Shown here: positions 42,023-50,339 of the stretch, one piece after another | How the letters are laid out: each line of letters starts with the position of its first letter | How positions within the stretch are numbered: the stretch's first letter is position 1 | NCBI GenBank assembly: GCA_016702335.1 | Contig: JADJEF010000020.1 | Coordinates: 682,001-746,000 of the forward strand | DNA length: 64,000 nt | Source: Rhodocyclaceae bacterium | Lineage (GTDB): Bacteria; Pseudomonadota; Gammaproteobacteria; Burkholderiales; Rhodocyclaceae | Direction of reading: 5' to 3' | Notes under the pieces: generated by a model | Databases searched by the model: none | Told to the model about the DNA's origin: nothing | Seen by the model: only the letters and a program-made list of their open reading frames with translations | Program-made: the position numbers and the translations under genes

Positions 42023-43641
42023 TCGATCTGCGCGGCAAATCCGGGCTTCTGATTGATGACATTCCGGAAATGCGCTCAGCGTTGCGCATCCAGTTGGCCG
42101 ACGCGGGGCTCGAGAAGTGCGACATGGCGCGCACCATCAAAGAAGCAATTGAGCGCATCAGCACGAACCGCTATGACCTGATTGTCAGTGACTACAACCT
42201 CGGCCAGGGGGCCGATGGCCAGCAACTGCTTGAGCTGGTTAGACGCAAGCAGGTGTTGCCGATGACCACGGCGTTCATGATGATCACCGGCGAGACCGGC
42301 TACGAGCAGGTCTCCACCGCGGCCGAGTATTCGCCCGACGACTATCTGATCAAGCCCTTTACCGCCGAAACCCTGCGCTCCCGCCTGGAACGGGTTCTCG
42401 AGCGCAAGGCCGCGCTCAAGCCCCTGTTCCAGCAACTCGGAGCCAAGGGCGACAAAAATCTGGCGCTCGAAGCCTGCGCGACGCTGATCACCACCCAGCC
42501 GCGCTATCTCACCGACATATTGCGCATCAGGGGACAACTGCTGATGGATCTCGGGCAAACCGAGCAAGCATTGGCGCTGTATGACATGGTGCTGAGTCAG
42601 CGCGCCACACCGTGGGCGGAAGTGGGCAAGGCGAGCGCCCTTGCCGCGCAGGGCAATAGCGACAAAGCGCAGGGGCAGCTTCAACATGCACTGGAGACGT
42701 ACCCAAACTATTTGGCGGCCTATGACACGCTCGCCCAGTTGGTTGAAAAGACCGACAAAGTCGCTGCCCAGGCAATAGTCGAGCAGGCACTCAAGGTAGC
42801 GCCGTCCACGCAACGGCAACGGCGTCTCGGTGGCCTGGCCATGGAGAACAAAGATTTTGCGCGTGCTGAAATCGCGTTCAAGCGTGCCGTAGAAAAGGAC
42901 CGCACCGGATTTTTCAAGGAGCATGGCGACTATGCCGGGCTGGCCAAGAGTTGCTCGGAGCAGGGCAAGTTTGCCGAGGCCATGACCGCGATAAAGGGCA
43001 TGGGACAACACTTTGCCAACAGCCCCGAACTCTCTGCGCGGCAAGCCGCCGTCGAAAGCCAGGTGCTGGCAAAGGCGGGCAAAACAACGGAAGCCAAAGC
43101 CGCCCTCGAGCGGGCCCTCGCGGTGCATGGTCAGAGCCCACTTGACCCGGAGGCCGCGCTCGAAATCGCCAGCGCTTGTTTTGCCAATGGCGACAGTGCG
43201 CGCGCTAAAAACATTATCCAAGCCGTCGCCGAAGATCATCAGGAGAACGGCGGCATACTTGCGGCCGCCCATGCGGTCTTCCACGCCGCCGGACTGGGCG
43301 ATGAGGGAACCGCCTTCCTCGAGACGACGCGCAAGAACATGATCCGCCTGAACAACGAGGCCGTGGGCCTGGCACGCAGCGGAGAGTTGGAACAGGCCAT
43401 CACCATGCTGCAGGCCGCCGCTGATCGGCTGACCAATAATGCGCAAGTGGCCATCAATGCCGCACTGGCGATCCTCATGGATATTCAGCGCAACGGCATG
43501 AAGCGTGATCGTCTGAACAAGGCCCACGCCTACTTGCTGCAAGCCCACCGGGCCAATCCGACACATGCGCGCCTGCCGGAAGTGGCCAAACTTTACAGGA
43601 CGCTCGCCCCCGCCGACGCCGCCCCGTTGCAGATAGGCTGA
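42019..43641 (+). CDS. Response regulator receiver with C-terminal TPR repeats
   Basis: 540 residues with no DNA-binding domain. The receiver (about 1-125) has GLLIDDIPEMRSALRIQL, the phospho-Asp in LIVSDYNLGQG, a Thr in MMITGETG and Lys in YLIKPFTAE. The rest is TPR-like helical pairs, for example EQALALYDMVLSQRATPWAE and FARAEIAFKRAVEKDRTGF, so output is probably protein-protein contact. It overlaps fbp and is followed 1 bp later by a histidine kinase, its likely partner. Confidence 0.85.
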   Translation: MIDLRGKSGLLIDDIPEMRSALRIQLADAGLEKCDMARTIKEAIERISTNRYDLIVSDYNLGQGADGQQLLELVRRKQVLPMTTAFMMITGETGYEQVSTAAEYSPDDYLIKPFTAETLRSRLERVLERKAALKPLFQQLGAKGDKNLALEACATLITTQPRYLTDILRIRGQLLMDLGQTEQALALYDMVLSQRATPWAEVGKASALAAQGNSDKAQGQLQHALETYPNYLAAYDTLAQLVEKTDKVAAQAIVEQALKVAPSTQRQRRLGGLAMENKDFARAEIAFKRAVEKDRTGFFKEHGDYAGLAKSCSEQGKFAEAMTAIKGMGQHFANSPELSARQAAVESQVLAKAGKTTEAKAALERALAVHGQSPLDPEAALEIASACFANGDSARAKNIIQAVAEDHQENGGILAAAHAVFHAAGLGDEGTAFLETTRKNMIRLNNEAVGLARSGELEQAITMLQAAADRLTNNAQVAINAALAILMDIQRNGMKRDRLNKAHAYLLQAHRANPTHARLPEVAKLYRTLAPADAAPLQIG

Positions 43642-43642
43642 C

Positions 43643-44287
43643 ATGGAACCCTTGGTCGCCACCTCAATTCACGACATCAAGAACAGTCTGCATGCCCTGA
43701 GCTCGTGGCTGGGTGAAGCCGAGCGGCAAACTCCATCGCCAGCCCTGAGCGAAGCGCGCTCACTCGCCAACCACATCAACGGCCAACTCGTCCAACTGCT
43801 GGCCTTGTATCGGGAGAATGAGGGCAGCCTGCGTCTGAGCGTAGATGATCGCGATCTGCTGAGCTTTCTTGAAGAACTGCGACTCGAGCCCACCGGCCGT
43901 CATGATGGCAGCATTACGGTGACCTATGACCTCGCCTCGGCCGACGCCCTGGGCACTTGGGCGTTTGATGCTTATCAGGTCAAATTGATTCTGGCCGATG
44001 CGCTGCGCAATGCGGTTCGCCATGCACGCGGTGACGTGCGACTGAGCCTATCGACACCTGCGGAAGGCGGTATCGAGTTTCAGATTACCGACGATGGCCC
44101 CGGGTTTTCCGAAGCGTTGCTGTCGGGCGAGCAGTCCGCCATGAGCACCTCCGGTAGCGGCCTCGGCCTGCGCTTCGCACGCCTGATTGCGGCACGCCAT
44201 CGCACCCCCGATGGCCGTTCCGGCGAGCTGCTGCTGGACAATCAGGGCATCAACGGCGGCGCACGGCTCAGGCTGCGACTGCCCTAG
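43643..44287 (+). CDS. Small soluble histidine kinase
   Basis: 214 residues without membrane segments. It keeps only a dimerisation/phospho-acceptor helix (H-box HDIKNSLHAL at residues 10-19) and an ATPase domain with LADALRNAVRHARG, TDDGPGFSEA and GSGLGLRFARLIAARH. No sensor domain is present, so input must come from a partner, perhaps the TPR part of the adjacent regulator. The two genes are almost certainly one operon. Confidence 0.85.
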   Translation: MEPLVATSIHDIKNSLHALSSWLGEAERQTPSPALSEARSLANHINGQLVQLLALYRENEGSLRLSVDDRDLLSFLEELRLEPTGRHDGSITVTYDLASADALGTWAFDAYQVKLILADALRNAVRHARGDVRLSLSTPAEGGIEFQITDDGPGFSEALLSGEQSAMSTSGSGLGLRFARLIAARHRTPDGRSGELLLDNQGINGGARLRLRLP

Positions 44288-44318
44288 CCCTGGCGGCTAC
44301 GCTGGCACGGGTCGTGAA

Positions 44319-45005
44319 TCAGCGCTGCTGTTGACCGTAGCCAGCAAATTTTTCCAGCACGTGCCTCATCTCCTCGGCGGGCAGCAACTTCGCATCGCCC
44401 AACTGAAGCGTACGCCAGTACTGCTCGCACAGGGTTTCTAGCTCTACCGCGTGCGCCAGCGCCTGCTCAAGGTCGCGCCCGAACACGACCATGCCGTGAT
44501 GCGCCATCAGACACGCGGTGCGCTCACGGAGTGCCAGCAACATAGCGTCGGACAAGGCCTGGGTGCCAAAAGTCGCGTAGGCCGCACAGCGCACATCGTC
44601 ACCCCCGAAGCGCGCCACCATGTAGTGAAATGCAGGCACGGCCACACACTGGCACGCCAATGCCGTCGCGAAGGATGAGTGCGTATGTACGATGGCACCC
44701 GCCTCCGGTCGCGCCAGATAGATATCCCGATGGAACCGCCACTCCGAAGATGGCAGGCGAAGATTGAACGGTGCCAGACTGTTCGGCGCGCCACCAAGGG
44801 AATGACTGTCACCACTTGTGCTCAGCAGCACCATGTCATCCGAAGTACAGGCATCGTAGTCCAAACCTGTCGGGGTAATGAAAAACGCGTCGGGCCGACA
44901 TTCATGCCGAACGCTCACATTTCCGGCACTGCCGCGATTGATGCCACAGGCGTTCATGCCACGTGCCGTCGCCAGCACCGCGCTGGCCTGCTCGCTCTCG
45001 CTCAC
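44319..45005 (-). CDS. Class II aldolase, probable 5-(methylthio)ribulose-1-phosphate aldolase
   Basis: 228 residues in the FucA/Ald2 group: INRGSAGNVSVR, LPSSEWRFHRDIYLARPEA, zinc ligands in IVHTHSSFATAL and LMAHHGMVVFG, catalytic Glu in the SSEW part, and the family ending VLEKFAGYG. It starts in a 4-bp overlap with mtnA. In the known DHAP shunt, MtnA plus a FucA-like aldolase splits the methylthioadenosine or 5'-deoxyadenosine by-product into dihydroxyacetone phosphate and an aldehyde. I infer that role from the pairing; FucA itself or MtnB are less likely. Confidence 0.8.
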   Translation of the reverse strand: MSESEQASAVLATARGMNACGINRGSAGNVSVRHECRPDAFFITPTGLDYDACTSDDMVLLSTSGDSHSLGGAPNSLAPFNLRLPSSEWRFHRDIYLARPEAGAIVHTHSSFATALACQCVAVPAFHYMVARFGGDDVRCAAYATFGTQALSDAMLLALRERTACLMAHHGMVVFGRDLEQALAHAVELETLCEQYWRTLQLGDAKLLPAEEMRHVLEKFAGYGQQQR

Positions 45006-46030
45006 GGTGATTGCCAGCTTGCCAGCGCGCCGGGCGCACTCACTCCATACTCCGAAATGATGGCCGTCACCAGCTCCGCCGGAGTCACATCAAACGCCGG
45101 GTTGTGCGCGGGTATCCCCGGCGCACCCAACTCGGCTACATCACGCTCCTCGATCACGATGGCCTCGCCATTCGGGCAGTCAAAATCAATGGTCGAGCAC
45201 GGGGCCGCGACGAAAAATGGAATACCTGCAGCTTTCGCAGCCAGCGCCTTCAGGTACGTACCCACCTTGTTGGCCACATCACCATTGCCCGCAATACGGT
45301 CCGCGCCGACGATGACACAGTCCACTTCGCCACGCCGCATTAGTAAACCCGCGGCGTTATCAACAATCAGGGTATGCGGCACCGCGGCTTCGGCCAGTTC
45401 CCAGGCGGTAAGCAACCCCTGATTGCGCGGGCGGGTTTCCGATACCCACACGTGGAGCTTCTGGCCGGCGGAATGCAACGCATAAATCGGAGCGATCGCC
45501 GTGCCATGCGCCGCCGTCGCCAAGCGTCCGGCATTGCAGTGGGTCATGATTTGCAAGCACGAACTCCGAGATGCACGTGGTTTGATTGGCACGAGGTGAG
45601 CCATCAGCTCGGCGCCGTGGCGTCCGATGGCCGCATTCGCCTCACCATCGAGAACCGCAATGGTCTTCGCTTCCTGCCAGGCGGCAGATCGCCGTTCCAC
45701 CAGCGCCGACTTGCGGAGAGTCTGCTCCATGCGCGCCAGCGCCCAATGCAAATTCACCGCGGTAGGACGAGTGGCAGCGAGCAGCGCGATAATTTCGCCC
45801 AAGCGCTCATCAGAGACATCGTCCCCCAAGCCCAGCACAACGCCATAGGCTGCGGTGACCCCTATCAAGGGCGCGCCACGGACTTGCATGCTACGAATCG
45901 CGTGCGCAGCGGCGGCAAGCGAGTCAAGGCGAACCATCACCGGCTCGGCGGGCAGACGCGTTTGATCCAGAATCAGAATTGCCGGCTCGGCCCCCGAATG
46001 GTCCTCGATCAGCGTCGGCCAGCGCTGCAT
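45002..46030 (-). CDS. mtnA: Methylthioribose-1-phosphate isomerase MtnA
   Basis: Isomerises 5-methylthioribose 1-phosphate to the ribulose form. It is 342 residues from the ATG at 46030 (MQRWPTLIEDHSG); an upstream in-frame ATG would overlap secA. Motifs are QVRGAPLIGVTAAYG, LQIMTHCNAGRLATAAHGTA (active-site Cys) and DCVIVGADRIAGNGDVANKV. Repeat copy 10 encodes RKSALVERR in the variable helical linker at about residue 100-110. Confidence 0.94.
   Translation of the reverse strand: MQRWPTLIEDHSGAEPAILILDQTRLPAEPVMVRLDSLAAAAHAIRSMQVRGAPLIGVTAAYGVVLGLGDDVSDERLGEIIALLAATRPTAVNLHWALARMEQTLRKSALVERRSAAWQEAKTIAVLDGEANAAIGRHGAELMAHLVPIKPRASRSSCLQIMTHCNAGRLATAAHGTAIAPIYALHSAGQKLHVWVSETRPRNQGLLTAWELAEAAVPHTLIVDNAAGLLMRRGEVDCVIVGADRIAGNGDVANKVGTYLKALAAKAAGIPFFVAAPCSTIDFDCPNGEAIVIEERDVAELGAPGIPAHNPAFDVTPAELVTAIISEYGVSAPGALASWQSP
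45688..45717 (+). repeat. Dispersed 29-bp repeat, copy 10 (inside mtnA, opposite direction)
   Basis: ATCGCCGT, spacer TCCA, CCAGCGCCGACTT, GCGGA: a full match. It is antisense to mtnA and translated in a frame unlike other antisense copies. Confidence 0.9.
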
Positions 46031-46041
46031 CGTAGTGACAC

Positions 46042-48786
46042 TCAACTCAGCTTGCCGTGGCAATGCTTGTACTTCTTGCCGCTACCGCAAGGGCACGGAT
46101 CGTTGCGCCCGACTTTGGGGCCATGATTGACTAGCGTCTGCCCTTTTTCGCCTGCATCGACCACGCCCGCCTCATCGCTTACTCCGAGCGCCTCGTCGTA
46201 GTCGGCGTGTTGGTACTGAACATTCTCCAGTTGTGGAGGCGCTTCCGCTTGCTCCAGATCTTCCTCGTTGCGCACCTGCACGGTCATGAGCAACTTGGTG
46301 ACATCGGTGCGCACCATTTGCAGGAGCGACTCGAAGAGCTCAAACGCTTCGCGCTTGTACTCTTGCTTGGGGTTCTTTTGCGCATAGCCGCGCAGGTGAA
46401 TGCCCTGCCGCAAATGATCCAGCGCCGCCAAATGTTCGCGCCAATGGCTGTCGAGATTCTGCAGCATGACGTTGCGCTCGAAGTCACGCCAGGCGGCCAA
46501 ATCCACCTTATCCATCTTCTCGGCGTACGTGTTGTCGGCGGCCTCAATGAGGCGCGCGAGCAACTCACTGTCACCCAGTTGCGTATCAGCCTTTGCCCAC
46601 TCGGCAATCGGCAACTGGAGCTTGAGATCCGAAGCCAAGGCCGTCTCTAGCCCATGAATGTCCCACTGCTCTTCAACGCTCTCTACCGGCACATAAACGC
46701 GGAAGGTGTCATGAATCAACCCCTGACGCATGGCGGTAATGGTTTCGCTGATATCGTCCGAATCCAGCAACTCGTTGCGCTGTTGATAAATCACCTTACG
46801 CTGGTCATTGGCGACATCGTCGTATTCCAGCAACTGTTTGCGGATGTCAAAGTTGCGCTGTTCCACCTTGCGTTGCGCTGATTCGAGTGAGCGGGTAACC
46901 AAGGGGTGCTCAATAGCCTCGCCTTCGGGCATCTTGAGGCGCACCATGATCGTATTAAGACGATCGCCAGCAAAAATCTTCAAAAGCGGGTCATCGAGGG
47001 CGAGATAGAAACGCGACGAACCCGGGTCGCCCTGTCGCCCCGCGCGGCCACGCAACTGGTTATCGATACGGCGCGACTCGTGGCGCTCTGAGCCGACAAT
47101 ATGCAAACCGCCGGCCTGCACGACCTGATCATGCAATTTCTGCCATTCCTGGCGGATCGTCTCGGTACGCGCTGCGCGTGTCGCCTCGTCCAGCGACGGG
47201 TCTTCGCGCAGGGCATTGAGTTCCCTTTCAATGCTGCCCCCAAGGACAATATCGGTACCGCGACCCGCCATGTTGGTGGCAATCGTGATCATGCCCGGGC
47301 GACCGGCTTGTGCGACGATTTCGGCCTCGCGCGCGTGCTGTTTGGCATTCAGCACTTGATGAGGCAACTTCTCGCGGGTGAGCAACTGCGCCAGTAGTTC
47401 GGAATTTTCAATGGAGGTGGTGCCCACCAGAACCGGTTGCCCCCGCTCATGGCAGCCTCGGATATCAGCAACGATCGCGCTATGCTTTTCTTGTGCCGTG
47501 CGGTATATCTGGTCGTTGGCATCCTTGCGGATCATGTCTCGATTGGTCGGGATCACCACCGTTTCGAGGTTATAAATCGTATGGAACTCATAGGCTTCGG
47601 TATCTGCCGTGCCGGTCATGCCAGCCAATTTTTTATACATCCGGAAGTAGTTCTGGAAGGTGATCGAGGCGAGCGTCTGATTTTCAGACTGAATCGCCAC
47701 TCCCTCCTTCGCTTCCACGGCCTGATGCAAACCGTCGGACCAACGACGCCCGGTCATCAAACGCCCGGTGAACTCATCAACGATAATGACCTCGCCGTTT
47801 TGCACCACGTAATGTTGATCTTTATGGAACAGGTTGCGCGCGCGCAAGGCAGCGTAGAGGTGGTGGATGAGCAAAATATTGCTCGGCTCGTACAAGCTCT
47901 GCCCCTCGCCCAGCATGCCCAGACGAACCAAAATCTCTTCGGCTTTCTCGTGGCCTTCTTCAGTCATCAGAACCGAGTGGGCTTTGAGGTCGACCACGAA
48001 ATCTCCGGTGTCCTTGTCGCCTTCGTTTTTACCTGCCTCGCCCTTGGTCAGCAGGGGCGGTACGGCATTCATGCGCAAGTAAAGTTCGGTATGGTCCTCG
48101 GCCTGCCCGGAAATAATCAGCGGAGTACGCGCCTCATCGATAAGAATTGAATCAACCTCATCGACAATGGCGAAGTTCTGGCCGCGCATGACCCGCTCGG
48201 TGCCGAGATAGACCATGTTGTCACGCAGGTAGTCAAAACCGAACTCATTGTTCGTTCCATAGGTGATGTCGGCGGCGAAGGCTTTTTGCTTTTCGTCGTG
48301 CGGCATCTGAGAGAGATTGACCCCGACCGTCAGCCCGAGAAATCCGTGCAGACGCCCCATCCACTCGGCATCCCGGCGGGCCAGATAATCATTGACGGTA
48401 ACAATGTGTACACCCTTGCCCGAGATCGCGTTCAGATACGCCGGTAGCGTGGCCATCAGGGTTTTGCCTTCACCGGTGCGCATTTCCGCAATCTTGCCGT
48501 GATGCAACACCATGCCACCGATCAACTGGACATCAAAGTGACGCATACCCAAGACGCGGCGCCCGGCTTCGCGCACTACGGCGAAACATTCGGGCAACAA
48601 GTCGTCGAGGCTTTCGCCATTGACATGCCTTTGACGAAACTCGCCTGTCTTTGCCGCCAGTGCCGCATCATCCAAAGCCTGAATTTCAGGCTCCAGTGCA
48701 TTGATGCGCTTTACGGAGTGAAAATATTGGCGAACAAGCCGGTCATTGCGGCTGCCAAAAATCTTTCTGAGAATACCGGGGATCAT
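46042..48786 (-). CDS. secA: Protein translocase ATPase SecA
   Basis: Motor that pushes preproteins through SecYEG. It is 914 residues with Walker A MRTGEGKTLMATLPAYLNA, DEVDSILIDEARTPL, helicase motifs TNMAGRGTDIVLGG and LRGRAGRQGDPGSSRF, and the C-terminal zinc/SecB-binding motif NDPCPCGSGKKYKHCHG. It is followed by mtnA in the same direction. An M23 peptidase gene lies upstream, a conserved arrangement. Confidence 0.98.
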   Translation of the reverse strand: MIPGILRKIFGSRNDRLVRQYFHSVKRINALEPEIQALDDAALAAKTGEFRQRHVNGESLDDLLPECFAVVREAGRRVLGMRHFDVQLIGGMVLHHGKIAEMRTGEGKTLMATLPAYLNAISGKGVHIVTVNDYLARRDAEWMGRLHGFLGLTVGVNLSQMPHDEKQKAFAADITYGTNNEFGFDYLRDNMVYLGTERVMRGQNFAIVDEVDSILIDEARTPLIISGQAEDHTELYLRMNAVPPLLTKGEAGKNEGDKDTGDFVVDLKAHSVLMTEEGHEKAEEILVRLGMLGEGQSLYEPSNILLIHHLYAALRARNLFHKDQHYVVQNGEVIIVDEFTGRLMTGRRWSDGLHQAVEAKEGVAIQSENQTLASITFQNYFRMYKKLAGMTGTADTEAYEFHTIYNLETVVIPTNRDMIRKDANDQIYRTAQEKHSAIVADIRGCHERGQPVLVGTTSIENSELLAQLLTREKLPHQVLNAKQHAREAEIVAQAGRPGMITIATNMAGRGTDIVLGGSIERELNALREDPSLDEATRAARTETIRQEWQKLHDQVVQAGGLHIVGSERHESRRIDNQLRGRAGRQGDPGSSRFYLALDDPLLKIFAGDRLNTIMVRLKMPEGEAIEHPLVTRSLESAQRKVEQRNFDIRKQLLEYDDVANDQRKVIYQQRNELLDSDDISETITAMRQGLIHDTFRVYVPVESVEEQWDIHGLETALASDLKLQLPIAEWAKADTQLGDSELLARLIEAADNTYAEKMDKVDLAAWRDFERNVMLQNLDSHWREHLAALDHLRQGIHLRGYAQKNPKQEYKREAFELFESLLQMVRTDVTKLLMTVQVRNEEDLEQAEAPPQLENVQYQHADYDEALGVSDEAGVVDAGEKGQTLVNHGPKVGRNDPCPCGSGKKYKHCHGKLS

Positions 48787-48882
48787 CGGTGATGTCGCAT
48801 CCGCGACCGAGCAAATTCGAAGCCGCGAATTTTATCACGCAGCCTTCGCCATCCCCGCCCCGGCCCTCGATGCCGGCGAATC

Positions 48883-49827
48883 TTAGCGACGAGCGATATT
48901 CACCGACTGGGACTGAGCCAGACGCAGAAAGCGATCCGGATTCTGCGCGACTCCATTCATCCGAACCTCAAAGTGCAGATGCGGTCCGGTCGAGCGTCCG
49001 GTGTTGCCCACCGTTGCGATCAATTCGCCCCGCTTCACGAAAGCCCCGGATTTCACTGCCAGTGTCGCGGCGTGGGCGTAGCGCGTGGTCAAGCCCTGGC
49101 CATGGTCAATTTCTACATGATTTCCGTATTGCGGGTGCACCTCGGCCGAGATCACCACGCCAGCGGCTGCAGCGCTGATGGTTGTTCCTGGTGGTGCGGC
49201 AAAATCAACGCCCTCGTGCATGGCACGCTGACCGGTGAAGGGATCAATCCGCCAACCAAAGGTAGAGGCATTCCACTGCGCATCTACCGGCACACTGGTG
49301 GGAAGCAGGTTGCGGCGAATGCGATCTTCCAGCAACTGGGTCTCGATGATCGACATCGAGTCCGCCTGCGTCTCGACTTTCTGCGACAGCGCGTCAATGG
49401 CTTTTTGCAGGTCACCGGTCGTCATTTGCTGCGGGAGAATCAGCGGACCGCCCCGACCATCATTCTTTGGCTCCATGGCCTTGAGATCATGCATTTTCAT
49501 GCCAGCGGCCCCCGCCAGGCGCTCGCCCATCGTACCCAGCCGAATCAACTGCGCTTGCATTTCGCCTAACTTAACTGCCATCGCATTGATGTTTTCACGG
49601 GTCACCTCCGCCGTACGCCGGTTGTCCTCTGCGCTCAGGCTGCGCATCAAGCTCTGCAACTCGGGCAACTGGATATAGGCCGCGTAGCGTACGGTGAGAT
49701 AGGAAAAGGCGGTTGCGGTGCCCAGCACCAACAAGGCAAAGACCCCGGCCCCAAGAATAAAGTGGCGCGCCGAGAGCGTAATGCTCTTGGCGGTGGCGAG
49801 ACGATCTGAAACGAGAATAAGATGCAC
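48883..49827 (-). CDS. M23 (LytM) family peptidoglycan endopeptidase
   Basis: Periplasmic or membrane-anchored zinc endopeptidase that cuts cross-links. It is 314 residues from a GTG with ribosome site GGAGAG. One N-terminal helix (HFILGAGVFALLVLGTATAF) is followed by a coiled-coil region and the LytM domain, with zinc ligands in HEGVDFAAPPG and TGPHLHFEVRMNG intact, so an active enzyme rather than a regulator. It lies between secA and divergent dciA. Confidence 0.92.
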   Translation of the reverse strand: MHLILVSDRLATAKSITLSARHFILGAGVFALLVLGTATAFSYLTVRYAAYIQLPELQSLMRSLSAEDNRRTAEVTRENINAMAVKLGEMQAQLIRLGTMGERLAGAAGMKMHDLKAMEPKNDGRGGPLILPQQMTTGDLQKAIDALSQKVETQADSMSIIETQLLEDRIRRNLLPTSVPVDAQWNASTFGWRIDPFTGQRAMHEGVDFAAPPGTTISAAAAGVVISAEVHPQYGNHVEIDHGQGLTTRYAHAATLAVKSGAFVKRGELIATVGNTGRSTGPHLHFEVRMNGVAQNPDRFLRLAQSQSVNIARR

Positions 49828-49852
49828 GTTCTCTCCTTAGTCCGTTAACACA

Positions 49853-50311
49853 ATGGCAGCACGAAGCCTCTACGAGCATATCGCGAGCGACAGCGGGATA
49901 GGCCGTTATACGGCTCACGCCCAACGTCTGCTTCGTTACCAGCGATACCTAGAGGCGGCACTGCCACCTGCGTTGCGCCCCCATGCGCGTGTAGCCAACC
50001 TGAAGGCGGACAAGCTTGTTGTTTATGCCAGAAACGCTGCCGTTGCTGCCAAGTTGAGGCAGTTTGCACCGCGTTTGGCGGGAGTCTTTGCTTCCGAGGG
50101 GGTCAAGATTAACGAAATTGACGTGCGAGTGCAAGTGGGCGATTCGCCGCTCCCCGATAAAAAAGGCAATATCGCCAAGACCTTACCCGGTACCGCTCAG
50201 CGCGAGGCGCTGTTCCGACTGGCCGAAGAACTGCCCGAGGGCTCAGCGCTCCAGCACGCAGTGCGGCGTTTACTGTCATCGTTCAAAGCGCCCCGATCAG
50301 GAACTTCGTGA
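49853..50311 (+). CDS. dciA: DciA-type helicase loader (DUF721)
   Basis: 152 residues of the DUF721/DciA family, the ancestral loader of the replicative helicase DnaB in bacteria without DnaC. The KH-like core is seen in VANLKADKLVVYARNAAVAA followed by KLRQFAPRLAG and a basic, disordered C-terminal half. It is divergent from the M23 peptidase by 25 bp, a common setting near secA. Confidence 0.85.
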   Translation: MAARSLYEHIASDSGIGRYTAHAQRLLRYQRYLEAALPPALRPHARVANLKADKLVVYARNAAVAAKLRQFAPRLAGVFASEGVKINEIDVRVQVGDSPLPDKKGNIAKTLPGTAQREALFRLAEELPEGSALQHAVRRLLSSFKAPRSGTS

Positions 50312-50339
50312 CGGGATCTTCAATTCAGAGAGACGGATT

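Noticed and set aside
42076..43662. A 528-codon open frame antisense to the receiver-TPR gene
   Set aside because: No recognisable domain; the sense frame has clear receiver and TPR motifs. Long antisense frames are common in GC-rich codon usage.
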